A stretch of 64,000 nt of DNA from Geodermatophilus ruber (GTDB taxonomy: Bacteria; Actinomycetota; Actinomycetes; Mycobacteriales; Geodermatophilaceae). The DNA lies in assembly GCF_900114385.1 (NCBI RefSeq), contig NZ_FOSW01000004.1, forward strand, positions 310,001 through 374,000, written 5' to 3'. The translations under genes were made by a program, and so were the position numbers. The notes below the pieces were generated by a model. It saw only the letters and a list, made by a program, of their open reading frames with translations. It was not told the origin of the DNA and did not search any database. Positions within the stretch are counted from its first letter, which is position 1, and every line of letters begins with the position of its first letter. Below are positions 8,228-16,217 of the stretch, one piece after another.

Positions 8228-9871
8228 ATGGGCCGCCACGCCGACACGAGCGCCCGGCGCCGCTCCCCGAACCTGACCCCGCAGGTGCTGCTCGCGGCGG
8301 TCGTGGCGGCGGTCGTGCTGGTCGCCGGCGCGGTCACCTGGTGGGTGGTCGGCTCCGGCGCCGAGTGCGAGAGCACCGCCGTGGTCCGGGTGACCGTCGC
8401 CCCCGAGCTGGCCGCGGTCGCCGGGGACCTGCTCGCCGGCGCCGAGGGCCTGGGTGAGGCCGACTGCGCCCGCGCGGAGGTCACCGCCCAGGAGCCCGTG
8501 CAGACCGTCGGCGACCTGGCCGCGCTGGAGGCCGCGGCCCTGCCGCACGTGTGGGTGCCCGACTCCTCGCTGTGGCCGGGCCGCATCACCGACGCGGCCC
8601 TGCAGACCGCCGGCTCGATGGCCTCCTCCCCCGTGGTGCTGGCGACCAGCCGGGCCGCGGTGGACGCCCTCGGCTGGGCCGAGGCCGCGCCCGGCTGGGG
8701 TGAGGCCCTCGCCGGCGAGCAGCCGCTCGTGGTGCCCGACCTGGCCACCAGCGCGGAGGGGCTGGCCGCGCTGGGCGCCGTCCGGACCGCCCTGGGCGGC
8801 GGCGAGGACGCCGACACCGCCGTCGTCCAGGCGGTGCTCGCGGCCCGGCGCGGCCCGTCGGCGTCCCCCGCCGATGCCCTCGCCGCCGGCGTCGCGGGCC
8901 GGGACGACGCGCCGCTGGTCCCGGTCAGCGAGCAGGAGGTCCACGCCGCCAACGCCGGCAGCGGGCGGTCCGACCTGGTCGCGGTCTACCCCCGGGAGGG
9001 GAGCCCGTCGCTGGACTACCCGGTCGTGCGGGTGGGCACCGCCTCCGACGCCGCCGCGGCGGTGGACGCCGCGGTCCGCGCGCTGACCTCCGACGCCGCG
9101 CGGGCGGCCGCCCGGGCGGCGGGGTTCCGCGACGCGGACGGGAACCCGCCTGCGGACGCGGGCGAGGCCACCGGGACCCAGGAGCCGGCGCCGAGCGCGC
9201 TGGAGCTCGACCCGGCCGCGGTCGAGTCCCTGCTGGCGCAGCTGTCGGAGCTGGCCGCGCCCTCGCGCATCCTGGCCGTGTTCGACGTGTCGACGTCGAT
9301 GGAGGCACCGGCCGGTGACGGCACCCGCGCGACGCTGGCCCGGGACGCGGCCAGGAGCGCGCTCGCGCTGGTGCCGGGCGACTTCGCCGTGGGCCTGTGG
9401 GTCTTCGCCGACGAGCTCGACGGGGAACAGGACTGGACGGAGCTCGTGCCGACCCGGGCGCTGGAGACCGAGGTGGGCGGCGCGCCGCAGCGCGACGTCC
9501 TCGACCAGCAGCTGAGCACCCTCCCGGACCGGCTCTCCGCCGGCGGCACGGGGCTGTACGACACGACGCTGGCGGCCGTCCGCGCGGCCCGCGCCGACTT
9601 CGACCCCACCGCGGTGAACAGCGTCCTGGTGCTCACCGACGGCACCAACGAGGACGCGGACGGCGTGGGCCTGGACCAGCTGCTCGCGACGCTGGCCGAC
9701 GAGGCCGACCCCGGGCGGCCGGTCAAGGTGATCGGGGTGGCGCTCGGTCCGGACGCCGACCTGCAGGCGCTGGAGGAGATCGCCGGGGCGACCGGGGGCG
9801 CGGCGTACTCCGCCGTCGACCCCGCCGACCTGCAGACCGTCCTCTTCGACGCCCTCCGCCAGCGGGGGTGA
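8228..9871 (+). CDS. Membrane-anchored solute-binding/VWA domain protein
   Basis: A 547-residue protein with a basic N-terminus, one transmembrane or uncleaved signal segment (about 19-41), an extracytoplasmic region resembling a type 2 periplasmic binding protein (about 46-300) and a C-terminal von Willebrand A domain (about 345-547). The VWA metal site is intact: DVSTS with D353, S355 and S357, then TGLYDTT and LTDGTNED. Such fusions occur in actinobacteria, but no ligand or process is established to my knowledge. It is read toward the heptose operon and separated from it by only 48 bases, so the two units converge. Confidence 0.82.
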   Translation: MGRHADTSARRRSPNLTPQVLLAAVVAAVVLVAGAVTWWVVGSGAECESTAVVRVTVAPELAAVAGDLLAGAEGLGEADCARAEVTAQEPVQTVGDLAALEAAALPHVWVPDSSLWPGRITDAALQTAGSMASSPVVLATSRAAVDALGWAEAAPGWGEALAGEQPLVVPDLATSAEGLAALGAVRTALGGGEDADTAVVQAVLAARRGPSASPADALAAGVAGRDDAPLVPVSEQEVHAANAGSGRSDLVAVYPREGSPSLDYPVVRVGTASDAAAAVDAAVRALTSDAARAAARAAGFRDADGNPPADAGEATGTQEPAPSALELDPAAVESLLAQLSELAAPSRILAVFDVSTSMEAPAGDGTRATLARDAARSALALVPGDFAVGLWVFADELDGEQDWTELVPTRALETEVGGAPQRDVLDQQLSTLPDRLSAGGTGLYDTTLAAVRAARADFDPTAVNSVLVLTDGTNEDADGVGLDQLLATLADEADPGRPVKVIGVALGPDADLQALEEIAGATGGAAYSAVDPADLQTVLFDALRQRG

Positions 9872-9892
9872 ACCTGCGCCCCGCCGGGAGGG

Positions 9893-9912
9893 CCCTCGTC
9901 GTCCCCCGAGGG
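9893..9912. terminator. Weak hairpin between convergent genes
   Basis: CCCTCG (9893-9898) can pair with CGAGGG (9907-9912) around an 8-base loop, in the short gap between the convergent VWA gene and the last gene of the heptose operon. It may end transcription from both sides, but the stem is short and there is no U tract. Confidence 0.3.
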
Positions 9913-9919
9913 GAGAACC

Positions 9920-10855
9920 TCAACCCCGGGCGAGAAGGCCGTCGAGAGCTGCGGTGACCTCGTCGACGGTGACCTTCGCCAGGGCGGGGTCGAGCTCGGT
10001 GCCCCACGGGTCCCCGGCGCCGTCCCCGTGCCAGAGGACGACGTGCTGCGGCCGCGGCGGAGGGCCCCACAGCGCCGGCGACACGGGGCCGAACAGCACC
10101 ACCGAGGGCCGGCGGTAGGCGGTCGCGAGGTGCGCCATCCCGGTGTCCCCGCTGACCACGACCCGCGCGCCGGCGACGGCCGCGGCCAGCTCCAGGGTCG
10201 ACGTCCGCCCGGCCAGCACGGCGTGCTCCGCGAGCCCGGCCGCCTCGGCGACCGAGCGGGTCAGGGGCACCTCGGCCGGCCCGCCGGTGATCCGGACGTC
10301 CAGGCCCGCGGCGGCCAGGTGGCGGGCGACCGCGGCGAACCGGTCGGCCGGCCAGCGGCGGCCCGGGTAGGCCGCGCCCGGGTGCACCAGGGCGACGCCC
10401 GGCGGTGCCGGCGCGGGGACCTCGGGGACGGCCAGGTCGAGCGCGTCGGGGTCGGCGTCGACCCCGAGCCCCTCCGAGACCAGCCGGCACCACCGGCGCA
10501 CCTCGTGCTCGTCGGGGTACCAGCGCGGCCCGGGGTAGCCGGGGCCGGCGAAGGTGAGCAGCCGGTCGGGGGCCAGGTCGGCGACGACCACGTGCGAGGC
10601 GGGGCCCTTGCCGTGCAGGTCGACGGCGAGCTCGGGGCGCGGCCCGGCCCAGTCCAGCGGCTCGAGCTCGCGCGCGGGCAGCACCTCGTCGACGGCGTCG
10701 ATCAGCCCGGCCAGCGGTTCGAGCGCCGTCGTCGTCGCCAGGACCAGCCGGTGCCCGGGCACCGCGGCGCGCACCGCCCGGATCGCCGGGACCCCGGTGA
10801 GCAGGTCCCCGAGCCCCAGCGGCCGCAGCACCACCGCGACCGGCCGTGCTCTCAC
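9920..10855 (-). CDS. GT9 heptosyltransferase-like glycosyltransferase
   Basis: A 311-residue GT-B enzyme of the ADP-heptose:LPS heptosyltransferase family (GT9). The N-terminal LRPLGLGDLLTGVPAIRAV is the usual acceptor-domain start; the donor domain has LVHPGAAYPGRRWPADRF and GDTGMAHLATAYRRP, the two hallmark GT9 motifs. It would transfer a heptose from a nucleotide donor, and the three heptose-synthesis enzymes encoded in the same operon support that. It is the last gene of the operon; its GTG start overlaps the hldE stop. The acceptor is unknown, since actinobacteria lack LPS. Confidence 0.85.
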   Translation of the reverse strand: MRARPVAVVLRPLGLGDLLTGVPAIRAVRAAVPGHRLVLATTTALEPLAGLIDAVDEVLPARELEPLDWAGPRPELAVDLHGKGPASHVVVADLAPDRLLTFAGPGYPGPRWYPDEHEVRRWCRLVSEGLGVDADPDALDLAVPEVPAPAPPGVALVHPGAAYPGRRWPADRFAAVARHLAAAGLDVRITGGPAEVPLTRSVAEAAGLAEHAVLAGRTSTLELAAAVAGARVVVSGDTGMAHLATAYRRPSVVLFGPVSPALWGPPPRPQHVVLWHGDGAGDPWGTELDPALAKVTVDEVTAALDGLLARG

Positions 10856-12345
10856 GGCCCCGTTCCAGGCCCCGCGCTGAGCTTGCGAAGCGTCTGCAGT
10901 CCTCGGTGCAGGGTCCCACCGCGAGCGTGCGGGTGGTGGGGGGCAGCGAGGTCCTTCTGGGGGGCCTTGCTGCGGGAGCGCTCGACCAGCGCGGTCGTGG
11001 AGTGCCCGTCCAGGTAGGGCAGGACGACGGCCTGCCCACCCCAGCGGCGCAGCACCGCGGCCTCCGGCAGCTCTGCCCCGGCGTAGTCGCCGCCCTTGGC
11101 CCAGACGTCGGGGCGCAGCCGGTCGAGCACCTCCGCGGGGGTGTCCTCGTCGAAGACCACCACCGCGTCGACGCACTCCAGCGCCTCGAGCACCCGGGCC
11201 CGGTCGGCCGCGGTCACCAGCGGCCGCGAGGGCCCCTTGAGCCGGCGCACCGAGTCGTCGGAGTTGACGCAGACCACCAGGCAGTCGCCCAGCCCGCGGG
11301 CGGCCCGCAGGGTCGCGACGTGCCCGGCGTGCAGCAGGTCGAAGCAGCCGCCGGTGGCGACCACGGTGCCGCCGGCCGCGCGGACCCGGGCGATCACCCC
11401 GTCGACACCGGGCTCGGCGACCACGTTCGGCGCGCGCACCGGGGCCGCGTCCCACCCGGAGGCCCCGCCCCGCCCGACGAAGGCCGAGGCCGCGGCGACC
11501 GCCGCCGCCACCGCCTCCCCGGTCACCGCGCCCTCGGCCAGCGCGAACGCCGCCGCCGCGGCGAACGCGTCGCCGGCACCGCACGGGTCCCCCCCGCTCA
11601 CCGGCACGGCGGGCACCAGCATCGGCGCGCCCTGGCCGTAGGTGAGCAGCGCCCCGCGGGAGCCCAGCGTCACCGCGACCGCGCCCACGCCCCAGTGCCG
11701 GATGAGCGTCTCGGCGCGGGTCCCGATCGCGACCAGCCCGTCCCCCGGCACGTCGGCCCCGGCCGCCGCGGCCACCCGGGCGGCCTCGGCGGCGTTCGGG
11801 GTCACCAGCCGGACCGACGGCACCGGGTCGGCGCCCCGCGGGTGCGGGTCCCAGACGATCGGGCCGCCGGCCCCGGCCAGCGCCGCCCGCACGTCGGGGG
11901 CCGCCGTCGTCCCCCGCCCGTAGTCGGCCACCAGCACCGCGGCGGCCTCCCGGATCGCCGCGGCGGCCTCGGCCGGCAGCGCCCCCAGGGTGGCCACCGG
12001 CTCCCCGCTGTCGATGCGCACCACCGAGTGGCCGCCCACCCGCACCCGCCGCTTGACGGCCGTGCCGCCGGTGGCGGGGATCGGCACCAGCCGCACCCGC
12101 CCGTCGAGCAGCGCGCGCAGGTGCCCGGCGCCCTCGTCGGGGGCCATCGGCGCGACCAGCACCACCTCCCGGCCGGTCAGGCCCGCCGCGATCACCGCGG
12201 CCAGCGCGGCGCCGCCCGGGCGCTCCCGGGTCTCGACGTCCTCCACGACCGGCACGGGGGCGTCGGGGGTGAGCCGGGACGCCGTCCCCACCAGGTCGAC
12301 GTCGAGCAGCGCGTCCCCGACGACGACGAGCGCCCCCCGGCTCAC
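10852..12345 (-). CDS. hldE: Bifunctional heptose-7-phosphate kinase / heptose-1-phosphate adenylyltransferase
   Basis: 497 residues, two domains as in HldE. The N-terminal PfkB/ribokinase domain (about 1-305) starts LVVVGDALLDVDL, has RPGGAALAA and the kinase motif GGDPCGAGDAF with its catalytic Asp. The C-terminal nucleotidyltransferase domain (about 325-465) has TGGCFDLLHAGH with HAGH at 339-342, then VNSDDSVRRLKGPSRP. It would phosphorylate D-glycero-D-manno-heptose-7-phosphate at C1 and, after GmhB, make ADP-D-glycero-beta-D-manno-heptose. The GTG start overlaps the gmhA stop (GTGA). No hldD epimerase is visible in the window. A 30-residue basic tail after the nucleotidyltransferase domain is extra. 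Confidence 0.88.
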   Translation of the reverse strand: MSRGALVVVGDALLDVDLVGTASRLTPDAPVPVVEDVETRERPGGAALAAVIAAGLTGREVVLVAPMAPDEGAGHLRALLDGRVRLVPIPATGGTAVKRRVRVGGHSVVRIDSGEPVATLGALPAEAAAAIREAAAVLVADYGRGTTAAPDVRAALAGAGGPIVWDPHPRGADPVPSVRLVTPNAAEAARVAAAAGADVPGDGLVAIGTRAETLIRHWGVGAVAVTLGSRGALLTYGQGAPMLVPAVPVSGGDPCGAGDAFAAAAAFALAEGAVTGEAVAAAVAAASAFVGRGGASGWDAAPVRAPNVVAEPGVDGVIARVRAAGGTVVATGGCFDLLHAGHVATLRAARGLGDCLVVCVNSDDSVRRLKGPSRPLVTAADRARVLEALECVDAVVVFDEDTPAEVLDRLRPDVWAKGGDYAGAELPEAAVLRRWGGQAVVLPYLDGHSTTALVERSRSKAPQKDLAAPHHPHARGGTLHRGLQTLRKLSAGPGTGP

Positions 12346-13007
12346 CGGGCCACCCCGAGCCGGGTGGCCGGTACCCGGGCCGGCCCGGCGAGCACCGCCG
12401 CGTCGAAGCCCGCGCACAGCAGGTGCAGCGCGACCAGGTGGCACTCCTGCACGGTCGCCGTCCACGGGGAGTCGATGCACACCGCGTCGTCGGCGGCCGC
12501 GGCCAGCGGGTTGGGCGCGGGGCCGGTCATCGCCAGCACGGTGATGCCGCACTCGCGGGCCCGGCGGGCGGCGGCGACCGCGTTGGGGCTGCGGCCGGAC
12601 GTGGACAGCAGCACCAGCACGTCGCCGGGGCGCCCGTGCGCCTCGACCTGGCGGGCGAACAGCTCATCGGCCGGGTAGTCGTTGGCGATGGCGGTCAGCG
12701 ACGAGGTCTCCGCGGTCAGGCAGATCGCGGAGAACGGCGGGCGGTCGGCCCGGTAGCGGCCGACCAGCTCGGCGGTCAGGTGCTGCGCCTGCGCGGCGCT
12801 GCCCCCGTTGCCGGCGGCCAGCAGCCGGCCCCGCTCCGACCCGCACAGCACGTCGGCGATCAGCCGGCCCCACCGGTCGAGGGTGTCGACCTGCTCGCCG
12901 AGCCCGCCCAGCGCCGCGGTGAGGGAGGCGACGTGGTCGGCGCCGGTGAGGTGGGTGCAGGTGTCCGGCGAGACCACCTCGGCCGCCGAGTGGGGCGGAG
13001 TGCTCAT
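12342..13007 (-). CDS. gmhA: Sedoheptulose-7-phosphate isomerase (phosphoheptose isomerase)
   Basis: A 221-residue SIS-domain enzyme that turns sedoheptulose-7-phosphate into D-glycero-D-manno-heptose-7-phosphate, the first step of nucleotide-heptose synthesis. Key motifs are AAGNGGSAAQAQHLTAELVGR, TSSLTAIANDY, LLSTSGRSPN and the C-terminal QECHLVALHLLC, whose His is catalytic in GmhA; the Glu in AELVGR is the other catalytic residue. It overlaps the preceding glycosyltransferase gene (ATGA) and the following hldE (GTGA). A DnaA-initiator-associating DiaA paralogue is the alternative, but the operon context argues for GmhA. Confidence 0.88.
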   Translation of the reverse strand: MSTPPHSAAEVVSPDTCTHLTGADHVASLTAALGGLGEQVDTLDRWGRLIADVLCGSERGRLLAAGNGGSAAQAQHLTAELVGRYRADRPPFSAICLTAETSSLTAIANDYPADELFARQVEAHGRPGDVLVLLSTSGRSPNAVAAARRARECGITVLAMTGPAPNPLAAAADDAVCIDSPWTATVQECHLVALHLLCAGFDAAVLAGPARVPATRLGVAR

Positions 13008-14206
13008 CGGGCGACCTCCACGGGGCGCCGGCTGGCGAGGACCTGCCGGTAGACGGTGTCGGTGTCGGCGACCACGCGGGACCACCGGAAGCGGGCGCGG
13101 GCGCGGCGCACCCCGGCCGCCCCGTAGGCGGCCCGGCGGGCGTCGTCGGCCAGCAGGCCGGCCAGCACCGCGCCGAGCCGCCCGGGGTCCCGCGGGGGGA
13201 CCAGCACGCCGGTGACGCCGTCGGCGACGGAGTCCTGCAGGCCGCCGACCGCGGTGGCCACCACCGGCCGCCCGCAGGCCATGGCCTCCAGCGGGGTGAT
13301 GCCGAACGGCTCGTACCAGGGGACGGCGAGGACGACGTCGGCCGAGCGCACCCACCCCGGGACGTCGGCCCGCGCGACCGAGCCGGTGAACACCAGCCGG
13401 TCGGCCACGCCGGCGGAGGCGGCGACCGCGCGCAGCCGGCGCACCTCCGGGTCGGCGTCCAGCCCGTGCGCGGGCGGGCCGCCGACGACCACCAGCTCGG
13501 CGTCGGGCACCGCGGCCAGCGCCCGGACGGCGTCCTCGTGCCCCTTGCGCGCGACCAGCCGGCCGAGCACGAGCAGCCGGGGGCGTCCGCTCCGCGGGGC
13601 GACCGGGCCCTTCGGGCTGAACACCGCGGTGTCCACCCCGCACGGCACGATCGAGGCGCGGTCGCGGTCCAGGCCCAGCCGGCGGAGCTCGAAGACCTCG
13701 TCGGAGCAGGTGGCGATCACGTGCGCGGCGTTCCGGCACAGCGCCCGCTCCAGCTCCACCCGCTGCGGCGGGGAGGCGTCGGCGGCGCCCTGGTGGCGGC
13801 GCTTGACCGAGCCGAGCGCGTGAAAGGTCTGCACCACCGGGACGGGGCCGGCCGCGGCGACCGAGGCCAGCCCGCTCATCCAGAAGTGCGCGTGCACCAG
13901 GTCCGGTGGGTGCGCCGCCCAGGTGCGGCGCAGCGCGGCGGCGAACGCGGGCATGTGCCGGAGCAGCTCGTCCTTGGGCAGCACCGCGGGCGGGCCGGCC
14001 GGCACGTGCACCACGTCGTAGCCGTCCTGCACGACCACGCGATCGGGCTGGCGGGGGTCCTCCCGCCGGGTGTGCACGGTGACGTCGTGCCCGCGCCGCG
14101 CCAGGCCCGCGGCCAGCGCGGCGACGTGCACGTTCTGCCCGCCCGCGTCCACCCCGCCGATCGCGGCGAGGGGGCTGGCGTGCTCGCTCACCAGGTCGAT
14201 CTTCAT
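13004..14206 (-). CDS. GT4-family glycosyltransferase
   Basis: A 400-residue GT-B retaining glycosyltransferase. It begins MKIDLVSEHASPLAAIGGVD with the glycine-rich donor loop GGVDAGGQNVHV, has HAHFWMSGL in the acceptor domain, and LVLGRLVARKGHEDAV, FTGSVARADVPGW and the EX7E motif EPFGITPLEAMACG in the donor domain. It resembles sucrose-phosphate-synthase or MshA-like GT4 enzymes; the donor sugar is not predictable. It lies between the other operon glycosyltransferase and gmhA with ATGA overlaps on both sides, so it works in the heptose-containing glycan pathway. Confidence 0.85.
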   Translation of the reverse strand: MKIDLVSEHASPLAAIGGVDAGGQNVHVAALAAGLARRGHDVTVHTRREDPRQPDRVVVQDGYDVVHVPAGPPAVLPKDELLRHMPAFAAALRRTWAAHPPDLVHAHFWMSGLASVAAAGPVPVVQTFHALGSVKRRHQGAADASPPQRVELERALCRNAAHVIATCSDEVFELRRLGLDRDRASIVPCGVDTAVFSPKGPVAPRSGRPRLLVLGRLVARKGHEDAVRALAAVPDAELVVVGGPPAHGLDADPEVRRLRAVAASAGVADRLVFTGSVARADVPGWVRSADVVLAVPWYEPFGITPLEAMACGRPVVATAVGGLQDSVADGVTGVLVPPRDPGRLGAVLAGLLADDARRAAYGAAGVRRARARFRWSRVVADTDTVYRQVLASRRPVEVAR

Positions 14207-15195
14207 CGCGTGACCTCCTCCAGCAGCGCGTCCCAGTCCCGCAGGAACCGGTCCAGGCCGTAGCGCTCCAGGGCCGCGGCGCGGGCGGCCTTGCCGGCCA
14301 GCCGGGCGGCGTCCGGGTCGTGCACGAACTCCCGCACCGCCGCCCACAGCGCCTCGGGCCGGGTGGAGAGCACCCCGGCCCCGGGCGGCACCGCCTCCAC
14401 CGCCTCGGTGGTGGCCAGGCCGACCACGGGGAGGCCCAGGTGCATGGCCTCCAGCAGCGCCAGTCCCAGGGAGGTCCAGCGGACCGGGTGCACGTAGATC
14501 CGGCGGCGGGCCAGCTCGGCGTGCATCGCCGCCTGCGGCGGGTCCTCGTGCAGCACCACCCGGCCGGGGTCGAGGCCGTGCTGCTCGTGCAGCCCGGCCA
14601 GCCCCATGCCGAAGACGTCGACCGGCGCGGCGGCCGCCAGCCCGGGCAGCAGGTCGGCGCCGACCGTGCGCCCGCGCCGGACCGGCTCGTTGACGACGAC
14701 GGCGGCCCGGGCCAGCTCTCCGGTGTACCGCTCCCCCGGGTCGACGATGCCGTGCTCGATGACCGTCGTGGGCGCGCGGCCGTTGTCGTAGAAGAGCTCG
14801 TTGAAGTGCGTGACGTGGGCGATCGGGATGTCCGACCGGTCGGCCAGCGGGTGCCGGGTGTGCGGGACCGGCCCGTCACCGGGCTCCAGGCCCGGGGCGT
14901 TGTGCTCGAGGAAGACCGCGGGGAGGTCCCGCCCGGGGTCGCGGCCCAGCCACTCCCGCACCAGCTCGAGGTCGCGAACCCGCTGCAGGACGACGACGTC
15001 GACGTCCTCGTCGCGCAGCTGCTCGGGGGTCACCTCGCGCGCCGACGCCGGCCAGTCCCAGGTGCGGGCCCGGCCCAGCCCGTCCGGGCTCCGACTCCCC
15101 CCGGGGCCGGCCACCACGGGCAGCAGGTACTCGTGCGGCCCCTGCACGAAGGCCGTCGTCCACGAGCCGTGCACGTGCCAGAGCAGGACCTTCAC
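14203..15195 (-). CDS. GT4-like glycosyltransferase
   Basis: A 330-residue GT-B protein without a canonical N-terminal glycine loop; it begins VKVLLWHVHGSWTTAFVQGP. The donor half has VFGMGLAGLHEQHGL, HEDPPQAAMHAELARRR and SLGLALLEAMHLGLPVVG, which includes the family's Glu-containing EAM motif. The sequence HNAPGLEPGDGPVPHTRHPL lies in the acceptor domain. This layout is seen in actinobacterial glycosyltransferase family 1/4 proteins from surface-glycan clusters. GTG 15195 overlaps the upstream gene's stop; earlier in-frame starts would overrun that gene. Donor and acceptor are unknown. Confidence 0.8.
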   Translation of the reverse strand: MKVLLWHVHGSWTTAFVQGPHEYLLPVVAGPGGSRSPDGLGRARTWDWPASAREVTPEQLRDEDVDVVVLQRVRDLELVREWLGRDPGRDLPAVFLEHNAPGLEPGDGPVPHTRHPLADRSDIPIAHVTHFNELFYDNGRAPTTVIEHGIVDPGERYTGELARAAVVVNEPVRRGRTVGADLLPGLAAAAPVDVFGMGLAGLHEQHGLDPGRVVLHEDPPQAAMHAELARRRIYVHPVRWTSLGLALLEAMHLGLPVVGLATTEAVEAVPPGAGVLSTRPEALWAAVREFVHDPDAARLAGKAARAAALERYGLDRFLRDWDALLEEVTR

Positions 15196-16217
15196 GCACG
15201 CACCAGCTTCCCGACCGCCGCGACGACGTCCTCGGCGGTCACCGAGGTCAGGCAGGGGTGGCCCGGCACCGGGCACTCGCGGGCCCGGCTGCCGCGGCAG
15301 GGCGCGTCCTGGTCGCCGAGCAGCACGGTGGGCACGCCGTAGGGGGCCCACCGCGCGACCGGCACGACCGGGGCGAACAGCGAGACGACCGGCGTCCCGA
15401 CGGCGGCGGCCAGGTGCGCGGGGCCGGTGTTGCCGGCGACCACCGCGGCCGCCCCGTCGAGCACCGCGGCCATCTCCGCCAGCGACGTCGCCCCGCCGAG
15501 ATCGGTCCCGCGGGTGCCGGCGACCGCCGCGGTCAGCGCCCGCTCGCCCGGCCCGCCGGTGACCAGCACCCGGTGGCCGGCGTCGGCCAGCGCCTCGACC
15601 GCCTCGGCGCAGCGCTGCGCCGGCCAGGCCCGCGCGGGCACGCTCGCCCCGGGGTGCAGCACGATGTACCCCGGCGACAGGTCGTGGCCCCGATGCGCGG
15701 GCGCGCCCGGGGGCAGGGGTCGGCGCACCGCCAGCCGGCCGTCGTCACCGGCCGGCAGGTCGAAGCCCGCCGCGCGGGCGAGGGACAGGGCCCGCTCGGG
15801 TTCGGGCACGTCGCCGTCCACCCGGTGGCGGACGTCGAGCAGCGAGCCCGGGTAGTCGACGCTGATCGCCGAGATCCGGGGCACGCCGGCGCCGCGGAGC
15901 ACCAGCGCCAGGGGCAGGGGCGACTGGTGGAACGACGTGGAGATCAGCGCCTCGTCCGGCGCCAGGGCGCGGACCCGCTCGGTGAGGCCGGCGAGGTCGG
16001 CGGCGTGCACCGGCGGCGGGTCGCCGAGGATCCAGGGGCAGGCCCAGGTCCACACCTCGTCGACGCCGGGCAGCAGCGCGGCGGCCTCGGCCCCGGCCGG
16101 GCCGGCGAGGAGGACCACCCGGTCCGCGCCGGCGGCGACCGCCCGGACCAGCGGGCCCTGCAGGAGGACGTCGCCGGCGTTGTCGAGCCGGGCGACCAGC
16201 ACGGTGCGGGGCGTCAC
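15192..16217 (-). CDS. GT9 heptosyltransferase-like glycosyltransferase (second copy)
   Basis: 341 residues, GT9 fold. The N-terminus TVLVARLDNAGDVLLQGPLV is the standard beginning; donor motifs are VLHPGASVPARAWPAQRC and GNTGPAHLAAAVGTPVVSLF. The C-terminal CRGSRARECPVPGHPC supplies four cysteines of the type often found in GT9 enzymes of Gram-positive clusters. It is clearly a different subfamily from the GT9 at the end of the operon, so the two probably add different residues. GTG 16217 overlaps the stop of the GT2-GmhB gene. Confidence 0.85.
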   Translation of the reverse strand: MTPRTVLVARLDNAGDVLLQGPLVRAVAAGADRVVLLAGPAGAEAAALLPGVDEVWTWACPWILGDPPPVHAADLAGLTERVRALAPDEALISTSFHQSPLPLALVLRGAGVPRISAISVDYPGSLLDVRHRVDGDVPEPERALSLARAAGFDLPAGDDGRLAVRRPLPPGAPAHRGHDLSPGYIVLHPGASVPARAWPAQRCAEAVEALADAGHRVLVTGGPGERALTAAVAGTRGTDLGGATSLAEMAAVLDGAAAVVAGNTGPAHLAAAVGTPVVSLFAPVVPVARWAPYGVPTVLLGDQDAPCRGSRARECPVPGHPCLTSVTAEDVVAAVGKLVRA

